DNA from: Faecalicatena_A orotica
GTDB lineage: Bacteria; Bacillota; Clostridia; Lachnospirales; Lachnospiraceae
Reading direction: 5' to 3' (one strand)
Length of the DNA: 64,000 nucleotides
Assembly: GCF_040545875.1 (NCBI RefSeq)
Contig: NZ_JBEPMR010000001.1
Shown: positions 1 to 9,515 of the stretch, piece after piece
Layout of the letters: each line of letters starts with the position of its first letter
Numbering within the stretch: the first letter of the stretch is position 1
The notes under the pieces: model-generated
What the model was told of the DNA's origin: nothing
What the model saw: the letters and a program-made list of their open reading frames with translations, nothing else
The model's database searches: none
Position numbers and translations under genes: made by a program

Positions 1-514
1 GATAGAGCTTTGAACCATAATGTTTATAAATTTTAACGGCAAGGGTCGTGGAGATCCCGTAATTCTGCAGGTATATCATAGCCTTGCGCATATCCTTCTT
101 GTCTTCTACCTGCTCCGCAATCTCTCTTGCCTTGCGTTCACTGATCCCTTTTATTTCTGCCAGCCGCTCCGGTTCTTCTTCAATGATCCTGAATGTGTCC
201 TCTTTAAACCTTCTGACGATCCTTGCTGCCAGAGCAGCACCGACCCCTTTGACTGCGCCGGACCCCAGATAACGTTCAATTGAAACCAGATCTTCCGGTT
301 CTTTGACTTTATGGGAATTCACCTTTAACTGGCTTCCATATACGCTGTGATTCACATAATCCCCCTGAACCTCCAGCATTTCCCCCTCATTTATATAATG
401 AAAACTCCCGACACAAGTTACTTCTCCGTCTTCACTGTCCAGATTGAATACGGTATAACCATTCTCCTCATTCCGAAACACGATGTGCTCCACATATCCG
501 GTAACTACTTCCAC
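1..514 (-). CDS. recD2: RecD2-type ATP-dependent DNA helicase, N-terminal part (runs off the window)
   Basis: About 171 N-terminal residues are visible; the helicase core lies beyond the window edge. The protein opens with the OB-fold segment typical of RecD2/YrrC (GYVEHIVFRNEENGYTVF at residues 6-23), followed by helix-hairpin-helix sequence (GSGAVKGVGAALAARIV, then EIKGISERKAREIA). RecD2 is a 5'-3' helicase in DNA repair that acts without RecBC. The start is taken as GTG at 514 because a GGAGG lies five bases upstream; no ATG is better placed. It sits downstream of mreB on the same strand with a 137-base gap, so co-transcription is possible. Family assignment is confident even though the Walker motifs are not visible. 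Confidence 0.88.
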   Translation of the reverse strand, partial: MEVVTGYVEHIVFRNEENGYTVFNLDSEDGEVTCVGSFHYINEGEMLEVQGDYVNHSVYGSQLKVNSHKVKEPEDLVSIERYLGSGAVKGVGAALAARIVRRFKEDTFRIIEEEPERLAEIKGISERKAREIAEQVEDKKDMRKAMIYLQNYGISTTLAVKIYKHYGSKLY

Positions 515-594
515 AATTGCCTCCTAACCAGAACTGGCTATGTAAATTCTCCTCCTGTACCCTGACGCCACACATCAGGTATAACATAAGTTAA

Positions 595-632
595 GACAGA
601 CTCCTCCCTATATTTCCCCGAGGTAGTCTGTC
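595..632 (-). terminator. Hairpin between mreB and recD2, possible weak terminator or processing site
   Basis: Eight-base arms GACAGACT and AGTCTGTC, with further inner pairing CTC/GAG, enclose a loop. The hairpin lies just after the mreB stop on the minus strand. The following sequence is not a clear T-run, so it may only attenuate read-through into recD2. Confidence 0.35.
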
Positions 633-651
633 CCATCCCTTTTATCTGCCT

Positions 652-1641
652 TTAGAAATCTGTTCTGCCGCTCATAAATTCTACAAACTGGCCTGTCCCG
701 ATCGCCACGACTTTCATCGGGTCTTCCGCAGTCATTGTATGAATCCCCGTCTTTTCTTCAATCAGTTCCTCCAGCCCCCGAAGCATTGCGCCCCCGCCTG
801 TAAGGACGATTCCGCGGTCCAGAATATCCGCGGACAACTCCGGCGGCGTCTGTTCCAGAACTGCGATAACGGCTTCCACAATCTGCCCAGTGGCCTCCCG
901 CAGCGCCTCCTCAGTCTCGGACGAAGTCACCGTGACGGTCTTTGGCAGCCCTGTCACAAGGTTACGCCCCCTGACCTCCATTGTCTCCTCCTCGACGAGA
1001 GGATATGTTGTTCCTATCTTAATCTTGATATCTTCCGCGGTGCGCTCACCGATCAGAAGATTATGTTTCTTTCGCATATAGCGAACGATCGCTTCATCAA
1101 AATCATCACCCGCGATCTTGATCGAAGTATTCACAACCGTACCGCCGAGTGAAATAACCGCGATGTCCGCAGTCCCTCCCCCGATGTCCACGATCATATT
1201 CCCACACGGCTTGGAGATGTCTATCCCCGCACCGATCGCCGCCGCCACCGGTTCTTCGATCAGATGTACTTCTCTTGCCCCGGCTGCAAATGTAGCCTCT
1301 TCCACTGCTTTCTTCTCAACCTCTGTTACCCCGCTGGGCACACAGATGCTGATGCGCGGCTTTTTAAATGTCCTTTTTCCGAGTGACTTCTGCACAAAAT
1401 ATTTAATCATCTTCTCTGTGACCGTGTAATCTGAAATCACACCCTGGCGAAGCGGGCGGACAGCTATGATATTGCCCGGTGTTCTCCCCAGCATCAGGCG
1501 TGCCTCTTCTCCGATCGCTTTGATCACATTCGTATCTCTGTCAAACGCTACAACGGATGGTTCCTTAAGTACCACTCCTTTGCCTTTCACATACACAAGC
1601 ACACTGGCCGTCCCCAAATCTATCCCGATATCTACAGACAT
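652..1641 (-). CDS. mreB: Rod-shape-determining actin-like protein MreB
   Basis: Bacterial actin that polymerises under the cytoplasmic membrane and guides the elongation peptidoglycan machinery. All actin-fold nucleotide motifs are present in 329 residues: phosphate 1 DIGIDLGTA (about 4-12), phosphate 2 DIGGGTAD (about 152-159) and the adenosine motif LTGGGA (about 280-285). The start is ATG at 1641, with an AGGGAG ribosome-binding site seven bases upstream; a TTG further up (1659) has no such site. There is no MreC/MreD next to it, so it may be an Mbl- or MreBH-type paralogue. Length is normal for the family. Confidence 0.93.
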   Translation of the reverse strand: MSVDIGIDLGTASVLVYVKGKGVVLKEPSVVAFDRDTNVIKAIGEEARLMLGRTPGNIIAVRPLRQGVISDYTVTEKMIKYFVQKSLGKRTFKKPRISICVPSGVTEVEKKAVEEATFAAGAREVHLIEEPVAAAIGAGIDISKPCGNMIVDIGGGTADIAVISLGGTVVNTSIKIAGDDFDEAIVRYMRKKHNLLIGERTAEDIKIKIGTTYPLVEEETMEVRGRNLVTGLPKTVTVTSSETEEALREATGQIVEAVIAVLEQTPPELSADILDRGIVLTGGGAMLRGLEELIEEKTGIHTMTAEDPMKVVAIGTGQFVEFMSGRTDF

Positions 1642-1785
1642 AATGACTCTCCCTTCCAAAACCCTTATTAATCCTTATCATAATCACTGTTCCTCTGCGT
1701 TTCTCTGCCAATGGCAGGAATTCTCCCTGGTATAGTAACAATTCATTTGTTTTTATATGACACTTTTCCCTTAAGTTGCACAAAT

Positions 1786-1814
1786 AGTATAATAAACTTT
1801 TCCAAAAATGGAAA
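1786..1814 (-). promoter_or_regulatory. Candidate promoter of mreB
   Basis: On the minus strand TTTCCA and TATACT are separated by exactly 17 bases, about 145 bases upstream of the mreB start. The surrounding 1642-1948 interval has no gene; it contains only this promoter, an AT-rich leader and the uvrA terminator. Confidence 0.55.
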
Positions 1815-1900
1815 CCCTTTTTTTATAATTTATTTTTTCTTAAGGAATAAAAATTAACCCCGCAAAATCCGACTTTTTCCGCCGGTACGCCTTTTATATG

Positions 1901-1942
1901 AAACTCCAGCCCGGAATCCCAAGGGAGACCGGGCTGGAGTTT
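1901..1942 (-). terminator. Rho-independent terminator after uvrA
   Basis: A perfect 14-base-pair stem (AAACTCCAGCCCGG with its complement) with a 14-base loop starts just past the uvrA stop codon. The T-run is short (TTT on the minus strand, TTTT on the plus strand). Confidence 0.8.
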
Positions 1943-1948
1943 TCTCTA

Positions 1949-4801
1949 TCAGACCCTGCACTTTGCAAGTGCTTCCGTGATATACCTGCCTGTATAAGAA
2001 TTCGGATTCTCCGCCACTTCCTCCGGTGTTCCTGTCGCCACAATAGTCCCGCCTTTATCGCCGCCTTCGGGACCGATATCTATGATATAATCTGCCGTCT
2101 TTATAACATCCAGATTATGTTCGATTACGACTACCGTATTTCCGTCGGCTGAGAGCCTTCTCAGTATTTCTGTCAGTTTATGGACATCTGCAAAATGAAG
2201 CCCCGTGGTCGGCTCATCCAGTATATATACCGTTTTTCCCGTGCTCCTCCGGCTCAATTCTGCCGCAAGCTTGATACGCTGTGCTTCACCTCCGGACAGC
2301 TCCGTGGAAGGCTGTCCCAGACGGATATAGGATAACCCGACATCATTAAGCGTCTCCATCTTCCTGCGGATGCTCGGCACGTGCTCGAAGAATGTCAGTG
2401 CTTCTTCCACTGTCATGTTCAGAACATCATAAATCGTCTTACCTTTATACTTCACTTCCAGCGTCTCCCTGTTATAACGCCTGCCTCCGCAGACTTCACA
2501 GGGCACATATACATCCGGCAGGAAATGCATCTCTATCTTCAGGATTCCGTCACCGCTGCACGCCTCACATCGTCCGCCTTTGACATTAAAGCTGAATCTT
2601 CCTTTTTTATATCCCCTTGATTTTGCGTCCGGAGTAGATGCAAACAGGTCCCGGATCAGATCGAACACGCCGGTATACGTGGCCGGGTTGGAACGCGGTG
2701 TACGTCCGATTGGGGACTGGTCAATGTCAATAACCTTATCCACCTGTTCCAGCCCCTCTATCCTCTTATGCCTGCCCGGAATCGTCCTCGCACGGTTTAG
2801 TTCCTTTGCCAGTTTTTTATATAATATCTCATTGACGAGTGAACTCTTTCCCGAACCGGACACGCCCGTCACACAAGTCATGACTCCCAAAGGAATCTTT
2901 ACATCAATATTCTTCAGATTATTCTCCTGGGCGCCCACGATCTTCAGGTACCCGCTTGGCTTTTCCCGCTTCTCCGGCACGGGTATCTGAAGCTTTCCGC
3001 TTAAATATGCCCCTGTAATAGAGTTCTTATTCTTCATGATCTCCTGGGCCGTACCAACCGCAATGACCTCGCCACCGTGTTCTCCTGCACCGGGTCCGAT
3101 ATCTACGATACAATCAGCCGCCAGCATGGTATCTTCATCATGCTCGACTACGATCAGTGTATTTCCCAGATCGCGCAGATGCTTCAGCGTATCCAGAAGC
3201 TTATCATTGTCTCTCTGGTGCAGGCCGATACTTGGTTCATCCAGAATATAGGCGACACCAACCAGACCAGAGCCGATCTGGGTGGCAAGCCGGATTCTCT
3301 GGGCCTCACCGCCTGACAGAGATGCTGTCGCCCTGGCAAGTGTCAGATAATCCAGACCGACGTTCATCAGGAACTGGATCCTTGCTTTAATCTCTTTTAA
3401 AATCTGGTTTCCGATCATCTGCTGTGTCTGGGTCAGTTGGAGATTTACCAGAAAATCGTGAAGCCTGTCGATTGAATATGCCGTCACTTCCGCAATGTTC
3501 TTACCTCCGACAGTAACTGCCAGAGATCCCTTCTTCAGCCTCTGGCCGCCACACTCTGAACACGGGGTGATATTCATAAAGGTCTCATATTCTGCCTTCA
3601 TCGTTTCGGATCCTGTCTCACGGTACCGTCTCTCCACATTCTTGATCAGTCCCTCGAAGGAAACATCATACACGCCTTCCCCGCGCTGTCCCTTATAATA
3701 AACTTTTACAGACTTTCCATTTGTACCGTGCATAATAACATCATGTATTTTTTTCGGGTACTTTTCAAACGGAGTATCCAGATCAAATTTATATTCCTTG
3801 CACAGGGCATCCAGAATCGCTCTTGTAAAGCTGGATTTATCTGTGCAGGACTGCCATCCGGTCACGGTGATAGCCCCTTCATTAATACTCAGTGACTTAT
3901 CCGGTATCATCAGGTCCTCGGAGAACTCCATCTTATAACCGAGTCCAAAGCAGACCGGGCATGCCCCGAATGGATTGTTGAACGAAAAGCTTCTTGGCTC
4001 GATCTCGTCAATGCTGATACCGCAGTCCGGACATGCAAAACTCTGGCTGAAATTCATCGGCTCCCCGCCAATGATATCCACGATCAGCAGTCCTTCCGCA
4101 AGACTCAGCACACTTTCAACAGAATCTGTCAGTCTTTTCTCTATTCCCGGTTTTACAATTAAGCGGTCGACAATAATCTCTATATTGTGCTTAATATTTT
4201 TATCCAGTGTAATCTCTTCCGACAATTCATAAAGGTTCCCGTCAACACGCACTCTCACATAGCCGCTTCTTTTTGCCCTTTCCAGAAGCTTTGCATGGGT
4301 TCCTTTCCTGCCTCTTACAACCGGCGCCAGCAGTTGGATCTTCGTTCCCTCAGGCAGCGCCATAACCTGGTCCACCATCTGGTCTACCGTCTGCTTCATG
4401 ATTTCTTTCCCACACTTCGGGCAGTGCGGGATTCCGATTCTCGCGTAAAGCAAGCGGAAATAGTCGTAAATTTCCGTGACCGTCCCGACGGTAGAACGCG
4501 GATTATGGTTGGTAGACTTCTGGTCAATGGAGATTGCCGGGGAAAGTCCCTCGATGCTCTCCACGTTTGGTTTTTCCATCTGTCCCAGAAACTGTCTTGC
4601 ATAAGAGGACAGTGATTCCATATACCGCCTCTGGCCTTCTGCATAAATCGTGTCAAACGCCAGAGAGGACTTTCCGGACCCGCTAAGCCCGGTCAGTACC
4701 ACGAGTTCATTCCTCGGGATATCAAGATCGATATTCTTCAGATTATTTTCATTTGCACCGCGTATCTTAATGTACTTGCGGGCATCCATCTTTTTAGCCA
4801 T
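1949..4801 (-). CDS. uvrA: Excinuclease ABC subunit A
   Basis: Damage-recognition ATPase of nucleotide excision repair; it loads UvrB on damaged DNA. The 950-residue length is standard. Two ABC modules are visible: the first Walker [10 protein letters not shown] (38-46) and a second GVSGSGKSS near residue 645, each followed later by an LSGGEAQRI signature. Zinc-finger cysteine pairs are present (CPKCG, CPDCG, and CEAC with CEVC in the second half). It lies 80 bases downstream of uvrB on the same strand and the two are probably one operon. The start ATG follows an AAGGGAAG stretch. Nothing is missing. Confidence 0.98.
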   Translation of the reverse strand: MAKKMDARKYIKIRGANENNLKNIDLDIPRNELVVLTGLSGSGKSSLAFDTIYAEGQRRYMESLSSYARQFLGQMEKPNVESIEGLSPAISIDQKSTNHNPRSTVGTVTEIYDYFRLLYARIGIPHCPKCGKEIMKQTVDQMVDQVMALPEGTKIQLLAPVVRGRKGTHAKLLERAKRSGYVRVRVDGNLYELSEEITLDKNIKHNIEIIVDRLIVKPGIEKRLTDSVESVLSLAEGLLIVDIIGGEPMNFSQSFACPDCGISIDEIEPRSFSFNNPFGACPVCFGLGYKMEFSEDLMIPDKSLSINEGAITVTGWQSCTDKSSFTRAILDALCKEYKFDLDTPFEKYPKKIHDVIMHGTNGKSVKVYYKGQRGEGVYDVSFEGLIKNVERRYRETGSETMKAEYETFMNITPCSECGGQRLKKGSLAVTVGGKNIAEVTAYSIDRLHDFLVNLQLTQTQQMIGNQILKEIKARIQFLMNVGLDYLTLARATASLSGGEAQRIRLATQIGSGLVGVAYILDEPSIGLHQRDNDKLLDTLKHLRDLGNTLIVVEHDEDTMLAADCIVDIGPGAGEHGGEVIAVGTAQEIMKNKNSITGAYLSGKLQIPVPEKREKPSGYLKIVGAQENNLKNIDVKIPLGVMTCVTGVSGSGKSSLVNEILYKKLAKELNRARTIPGRHKRIEGLEQVDKVIDIDQSPIGRTPRSNPATYTGVFDLIRDLFASTPDAKSRGYKKGRFSFNVKGGRCEACSGDGILKIEMHFLPDVYVPCEVCGGRRYNRETLEVKYKGKTIYDVLNMTVEEALTFFEHVPSIRRKMETLNDVGLSYIRLGQPSTELSGGEAQRIKLAAELSRRSTGKTVYILDEPTTGLHFADVHKLTEILRRLSADGNTVVVIEHNLDVIKTADYIIDIGPEGGDKGGTIVATGTPEEVAENPNSYTGRYITEALAKCRV

Positions 4802-4881
4802 GTTCTTCCCTTCCTGTACTCCTGTCTATTCTATTCTTCTGTATTTTCTGTAAATTATTCACCGATATCGGATTGCTTTCG

Positions 4882-6870
4882 TTAGTCATCCATATCATTG
4901 AGGTTCTTTTTCAATTCCACCAGTTTGTCCCTGAGTTCTGCCGCTGCCTCGAAGTTCAGTTCTGCTGCTGCCTTCTTCATCTGCTTAGACAGATCTGCAA
5001 CCAGCTTCTCCAGTTCTTTCCTGCTCATAGACTCCGGATCTTTCTCCATCTGCATCTCTTTTGCAGCCACTTTTTTAGATATGCTGATTAAGTCCCGCAC
5101 TGCCTTCTGGATCGTGGTCGGCGTGATATGATGTTCTTCATTATACTTCATCTGAATCCCACGGCGGCGCTGTGTTTCATCCATCGCAGTCTGCATGGAA
5201 TCGGTAATCTTATCGGCATACATGATCACATGCCCCTCGGAGTTCCTCGCGGCACGCCCAATTGTCTGGATCAGGGAAATCTCTGAACGGAGGAACCCTT
5301 CCTTATCTGCATCCAGTATCGCAACCAGCGTAATCTCCGGTATATCCAGACCTTCTCTGAGCAGGTTAATCCCGACAAGCACATCAAATACATCCAGACG
5401 CATGTCACGGATAATCTCTGTTCTTTCCAGTGTATCCACATCCGAATGCAAGTACTTCACACGGATACCGACCTCACGCATATAATCGGTCAGGTCCTCC
5501 GCCATTCGCTTAGTAAGCGTAGTAACAAGCACTTTATTCTTCTTTGCTACTTCTTTATTCACTTCTCCGATCAGGTCATCAATCTGGCCTTCCACAGGGC
5601 GCACTTCCACCTCTGGGTCCAAAAGTCCTGTAGGCCGGATTACCTGCTCCGCACGGAGCAGTTCATGCTCTGCCTCGTACACACCGGGTGTGGCCGAAAC
5701 AAACATGACCTGATTTATCTTACTCTCAAATTCCCCGAAATTCAAGGGCCTGTTATCCTTCGCGGACGGAAGGCGGAATCCATAATCCACAAGCGTCGAC
5801 TTACGCGACTGGTCCCCGGAATACATGCCTCCTATCTGCGGAATTGTCTTATGTGACTCATCAATCATCATAATGAAGTCATCTGGGAAATAATCAATCA
5901 GTGTATACGGCGGCTGGCCCGGCGCCAGCCCCGAAAGATGCCTCGAATAATTTTCGATTCCGGAGCAGAATCCGGTCTCTTTGAGCATCTCAATATCAAA
6001 ATTCGTACGCTCTGCAATCCGCTGGGCTTCAATCAGCTTGTCCTGACGCTTAAACTCCTTCACCCGCTCTTCCAGTTCTGCCTCTATATCTTTTACCGCA
6101 CGTGCGATGTTCTCTTTATCAACAACATAATGGGAGGCCGGGAAAATCGCTGTATGCTTAAGCTCATCCTTAATCTCCCCTGTCAGGATATCAATCTCCG
6201 TGATCCGTTCTATCTCATCCCCGAACCATTCGATACGGATTGCACTCTCCTCCGCATTAGCCGGAATCACCTCCAGTACATCCCCGCGCACCCGGAAGGT
6301 TCCCCTGTGGAAATCCATCTCGTTGCGGTCGTACTGGATCTCGATCAGCTTGGCCATCACTTCATCCCTGTCCCTGACCATGCCCGGACGGAGCGAGATC
6401 ACCATGTTCTGGTAATCGACAGGGCTTCCCAGACCATAAATACAGGAAACACTGGCCACAATGATAACATCGCGTCTCTCCGACAGCGACATCGTCGCAG
6501 AAAGACGGAGCTTGTCAATCTCATCATTGATGGAAGAATCCTTGGCAATATAAGTATCGGATGAAGGGACATAAGCTTCCGGCTGGTAATAATCATAATA
6601 GGACACGAAATATTCCACAGCATTATCTGGGAAGAATTCTTTGAATTCTCCGTATAGCTGTGCCGCCAGCGTCTTATTATGTGCGATGATTAATGTTGGT
6701 TTATTCAGTTGTTGTATCACGTTCGCCATTGTGAACGTCTTTCCCGAACCGGTGACACCAAGCAAAGTCTGGCATTGGTTACCTTCCTTGAAGCCCTGAA
6801 CGAGGGCTTCTATGGCATGCGGCTGGTCGCCGGTTGGGGAGTACTCTGATACTAGGTTAAAATGATCCAT
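4882..6870 (-). CDS. uvrB: Excinuclease ABC subunit B
   Basis: DNA-damage-verifying helicase-like subunit of the UvrABC excinuclease. The 662 residues show Walker A GVTGSGKT (38-45), the damage-probing beta-hairpin [12 protein letters not shown] (91-102), a DESH box (IDESHKT near 336), the helicase motif QTIGRAARN and a C-terminal UVR domain (residues about 620-655) that contacts UvrC. It precedes uvrA in the direction of transcription. An AT-rich foreign segment begins immediately upstream of its start codon. Confidence 0.98.
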   Translation of the reverse strand: MDHFNLVSEYSPTGDQPHAIEALVQGFKEGNQCQTLLGVTGSGKTFTMANVIQQLNKPTLIIAHNKTLAAQLYGEFKEFFPDNAVEYFVSYYDYYQPEAYVPSSDTYIAKDSSINDEIDKLRLSATMSLSERRDVIIVASVSCIYGLGSPVDYQNMVISLRPGMVRDRDEVMAKLIEIQYDRNEMDFHRGTFRVRGDVLEVIPANAEESAIRIEWFGDEIERITEIDILTGEIKDELKHTAIFPASHYVVDKENIARAVKDIEAELEERVKEFKRQDKLIEAQRIAERTNFDIEMLKETGFCSGIENYSRHLSGLAPGQPPYTLIDYFPDDFIMMIDESHKTIPQIGGMYSGDQSRKSTLVDYGFRLPSAKDNRPLNFGEFESKINQVMFVSATPGVYEAEHELLRAEQVIRPTGLLDPEVEVRPVEGQIDDLIGEVNKEVAKKNKVLVTTLTKRMAEDLTDYMREVGIRVKYLHSDVDTLERTEIIRDMRLDVFDVLVGINLLREGLDIPEITLVAILDADKEGFLRSEISLIQTIGRAARNSEGHVIMYADKITDSMQTAMDETQRRRGIQMKYNEEHHITPTTIQKAVRDLISISKKVAAKEMQMEKDPESMSRKELEKLVADLSKQMKKAAAELNFEAAAELRDKLVELKKNLNDMDD

Positions 6871-6881
6871 TTTTCTTTCCT

Positions 6882-7162
6882 CTATAATTTTGTAAATTTA
6901 TATTTACCTGCACCAAGACCGGTAACTTTTTCAATTACTTTGGCTGCTTTCATTGCATTCATAATATTCATTGCTTTTGATTTTGAACAGCCTAAACACT
7001 CCATTATATTTGCCTGTCCAAATGGTTTCTCAACTCCAACTTCTTTAAATATATTGTCCTATCGCTTGCAATGAATCGTAAGAAAAATTTTTCATGATTG
7101 TTTGGAAGTTCTCTTTTAAACTCTATATTTTTTCTTTCAGCAAAATATTGCCTGTTAATCAT
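6882..7162 (-). pseudogene. Decayed AlbA_2 (schlafen-like) DNA-binding ATPase-type gene with a large internal deletion
   Basis: The first frame starts at ATG 7162 with MINRQYFAERKNIEFKREL, which resembles the N-terminus of AlbA_2/AAA_4 putative DNA-binding proteins. It soon meets a stop. A second frame then gives the end of such a protein: EVGVEKPFGQANIMECLG, SKSKAMNIMNAMKAAKVIEK and GKYKF, a winged-helix tail. The middle (usually several hundred residues) is absent, with the join near 7040-7060. It is AT-rich like the ABC genes next to it and unlike uvrB. Family naming is from remembered consensus, so moderate confidence. Confidence 0.6.
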
Positions 7163-7480
7163 AATACCACTCCCTCTCCACTAATCATTGATCCGATCCA
7201 TTATCACATCGAAGAACAAATGTTCTTTTTTATTTTACTCCAGATAAGCGTTAGAGTCAATCAAAATAGTATTCCTTTTTTCTTTAAATTCATGACATTA
7301 GTTTTAATCCCACAGCATTCTCAAGGGAGGTGTGCCTATATTTTTCCCATAGTGCTTTGACTTGCTATTACAAATGACATATAATAAATAAGTAAGCCAT
7401 TTCCTCTATATTATTAGTGTTTATTTGGAGTGCTGCTTTGTTTTTACTATATTATTAAACAAAAGGAGTTGAAAATCAAA
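7163..7480. other. AT-rich gene-free interval upstream of the ABC exporter
   Basis: No intact gene is visible in these 318 bases. The right side holds a near-consensus promoter reading plus. On the minus strand short open stretches that end in stops (for example KALWEKYRHTSLENAVGLKL near 7290-7360) look like remnants of a decayed gene, but I cannot assign a family. Confidence 0.5.
7357..7385 (+). promoter_or_regulatory. Near-consensus sigma-A promoter for the ABC exporter
   Basis: TTGACT and TATAAT are separated by exactly 17 bases, about 95 bases before the ATPase start codon. This is one of the best promoters in the window, suggesting constitutive or repressor-controlled expression. Confidence 0.8.
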
Positions 7481-8188
7481 ATGATTCATATAAAAAACAT
7501 ATCAAAATCATTTGATAATAAGGCTGTGCTTAATAATGTTTCTTTTAGCATTGGCGATAATGCAATTACATCCTTGATAGGTCCCAATGGTATAGGCAAG
7601 ACTACCCTTCTAAATATACTTTGTGGTGTTTTGTCTCCAGACCAGGGAATCATTGAATGTGAAACCCCTTATTTTACCAGAGAAATATTTACAGTTTTGT
7701 CAGGAAACCAACATTTGTATGCAAAAAATACAGTTAAAGAAAACATTTATTTTCTCTCCACTCTTCGTGGTTTATCAAAAGGAGAAATAAAGTCCAATAT
7801 AGAAAAGTACCACACCTATTTCCCGCTATATGACTCAATACAGGGTTCTTTATTCGAAGAACTTTCTTTTGGCCAAAAACAATTAACTACTATTTTCGCC
7901 GCATTAGTCGCCAACTCTCAATATTTGTTTTTAGATGAACCAACGGAGGGGTTAGATCTAGCTCACAAAAAGCAATTAGCCTCAGTTTTATCTTTAATCA
8001 AACAATTTAAGACTATTTTGCTTACATCTCATGATTTGGATTTTGTTTCATCTCTTTCAGATGAACTTGTTTTTATAAACAATGCTAAAATTGTTAATAT
8101 TTCAAAATCACTTTCAAAAGAGCAGTTTCTAAAAGTTTATGAAACAATATATGGGGAGGAGCAGGGGAATGAGAATTATTTACTATGA
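7481..8188 (+). CDS. ABC exporter ATP-binding subunit
   Basis: Cytoplasmic ATPase that would power the membrane protein encoded next. The 235 residues hold Walker A GPNGIGKTT (34-42), a slightly altered signature LSFGQ (128-132) in place of LSGGQ, Walker B LFLDEP (149-154) and the H-loop histidine in LLTSHD (184). Start is ATG 7481, after AGGAG at 7464-7468 with a somewhat long 12-base gap; an in-frame upstream extension has no ribosome-binding site. It overlaps the permease gene by 20 bases. The codons are much more AT-rich than in uvrB or the symporter, which suggests transfer. Substrate unknown; small ABC-2 pairs like this often export peptides or drugs. Confidence 0.88.
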   Translation: MIHIKNISKSFDNKAVLNNVSFSIGDNAITSLIGPNGIGKTTLLNILCGVLSPDQGIIECETPYFTREIFTVLSGNQHLYAKNTVKENIYFLSTLRGLSKGEIKSNIEKYHTYFPLYDSIQGSLFEELSFGQKQLTTIFAALVANSQYLFLDEPTEGLDLAHKKQLASVLSLIKQFKTILLTSHDLDFVSSLSDELVFINNAKIVNISKSLSKEQFLKVYETIYGEEQGNENYLL

Positions 8189-8930
8189 ATTCAAAATGGA
8201 TTTTCTAAGAACAATCAGATATAAAATGGGGATAGTATCAGACATTGTTGTGTTCACTATACTACTATGCTTTTTTTATATATCAAATACTGGTGCTTCA
8301 TTTCAAAAAGTATATGGAACAAATAACTATAAAACCTTGTTGTTATTAGGTTACATTGCCTGGACTCTTGCTGTTTCTGCAATTTCCACCATTGGGAATC
8401 AAATCACCAGTGAATTACAGCGCGGTACATTGTTTTTTAAACTCAACTGTAAACTTCCACTACAAATTGTATATATTGGAGATCTCGTATCAGCAAGTAT
8501 CATACAACTTTTTATTATTTTTATATACTCCATAGTAACACATTTTGCATTTGGCGTGGATTATTTTGTAAGTCCTGCTGTTTTAGTATCTCTTATAATC
8601 TGTACCTTTGGTATGTATGGAATAGGACTTATTGTCGCTGGATTATCAATTTATTTTAAAAGAATTGGCTCGATTATATTTTTAATCCAGCTATTTCTGC
8701 TTTTTGTCACTAATACGGTACCAACAGCATCAATAATCACAAATGTTTCAAAAATTTTACCCCTGACTATGTGTAATACAGTTTTACGATTAAGTTTTTC
8801 AAATGAAAATATCTATTCTTCTTTTGTCTTACTATTATTAACAAGTATTTTTTGGTTTGCCCTTGGATACATAGTTTTTGGCCTTTTCATAAAATTTTCT
8901 AAGAAAAAGGGGAATTTACTATTATATTAA
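8169..8930 (+). CDS. ABC-2 type membrane permease
   Basis: Membrane partner of the preceding ATPase. The 253-residue protein has about six hydrophobic segments, beginning near residues 20-40 after the cytoplasmic start MRIIYYEFKMDFLRTIRYKM, a common opening for ABC-2 permeases. The start is ATG 8169, with GGGGAGGAG upstream; an earlier in-frame ATG (8139) lies inside the ATPase without a site. The 20-base overlap implies translational coupling. It is AT-rich like its partner. The exported substrate cannot be read from sequence; no precursor-peptide gene was recognised beside it. Confidence 0.8.
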   Translation: MRIIYYEFKMDFLRTIRYKMGIVSDIVVFTILLCFFYISNTGASFQKVYGTNNYKTLLLLGYIAWTLAVSAISTIGNQITSELQRGTLFFKLNCKLPLQIVYIGDLVSASIIQLFIIFIYSIVTHFAFGVDYFVSPAVLVSLIICTFGMYGIGLIVAGLSIYFKRIGSIIFLIQLFLLFVTNTVPTASIITNVSKILPLTMCNTVLRLSFSNENIYSSFVLLLLTSIFWFALGYIVFGLFIKFSKKKGNLLLY

Positions 8931-8960
8931 AATCCTCATTGAAGGTATCAGGCCATACAG

Positions 8961-8993
8961 AAAAAGAAGCTGCGTGACACAGCTTCTTTTTTG
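8961..8993 (+). terminator. Rho-independent terminator after the ABC exporter
   Basis: A perfect 12-base-pair stem (AAAAAGAAGCTG with its complement) with loop CGTGACA ends in a T-run. It lies 30 bases past the permease stop and marks the right edge of the AT-rich segment. Confidence 0.88.
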
Positions 8994-9170
8994 TACAATC
9001 TAATCAATTCCGTTGTTTTTCTTACCGGTCCTTTTATATTTCGGACTCCTTTAAAACTTCAACTTTACACTGATGCTTTTTTTCTGTCCTGTCATAGCTA
9101 ATGCCTACTGCCATAGCTTAGGAGCGGTACTTCCGTATTAGCGGAATCTCTCTGCTCTCATCATTAAAGT

Positions 9171-9479
9171 CAAAAGCCTCCAAAAGCTGCCTTTTTTTCT
9201 TCCTCTGCACACGGAATCTGCCCGCTCTTCACCATCTTCACAAGACCCAATGCCTGTTCCAGTGTATACGGCTCCCCGTAGTTTTTCTCCGCCCAGTCCT
9301 GATCCGCAAGGGAGAGCCCGTGACGCCCGTGCAAGATCTTTTGCAGGCTGGTCTTTCAGGGGTGCAGCTCCCGTTATATTGACGGTGTATGTACACACGA
9401 ATGTCTGATAACCTTTCTCATAGAATTTCTTAGCAACGATTCCCCCTTCTTTCCATAGGTTATACCGCTCTCTGATCAT
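9171..9479 (-). pseudogene. Decayed alpha/beta-hydrolase (acetyl-xylan/feruloyl-type esterase) remnant
   Basis: Two parts of one esterase can be read in different frames. The 5' part (from ATG 9479) has KKFYEKGYQTFVCTYTVN and PLKDQPAKDLARA, typical of the region before the nucleophile elbow. The 3' part has HGLSLADQDWAEKNYG, the segment carrying the catalytic histidine, and continues to a stop at 9171. The stretch with the nucleophile serine and acid is missing, the join near 9320-9350 shifts frame, and the usual N-terminus is also absent. It lies downstream of a sugar symporter and rhamnosidase on the same strand, so it was probably once part of that glycan operon. Confidence 0.62.
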
Positions 9480-9515
9480 AATCCATTCCCTCTCTTTGCG
9501 ATTTGATTTTCCCCA

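Noticed and set aside
5938..6564. 208-residue plus-strand open frame inside uvrB
   Set aside because: It mirrors the codon pattern of uvrB on the opposite strand and contains no recognisable domain.
7094..7360. 88-residue plus-strand open frame before the ABC exporter
   Set aside because: It is Phe/Ile-rich by virtue of AT-rich DNA, has no ribosome-binding site, and overlaps the start of the decayed AlbA_2 gene on the other strand.
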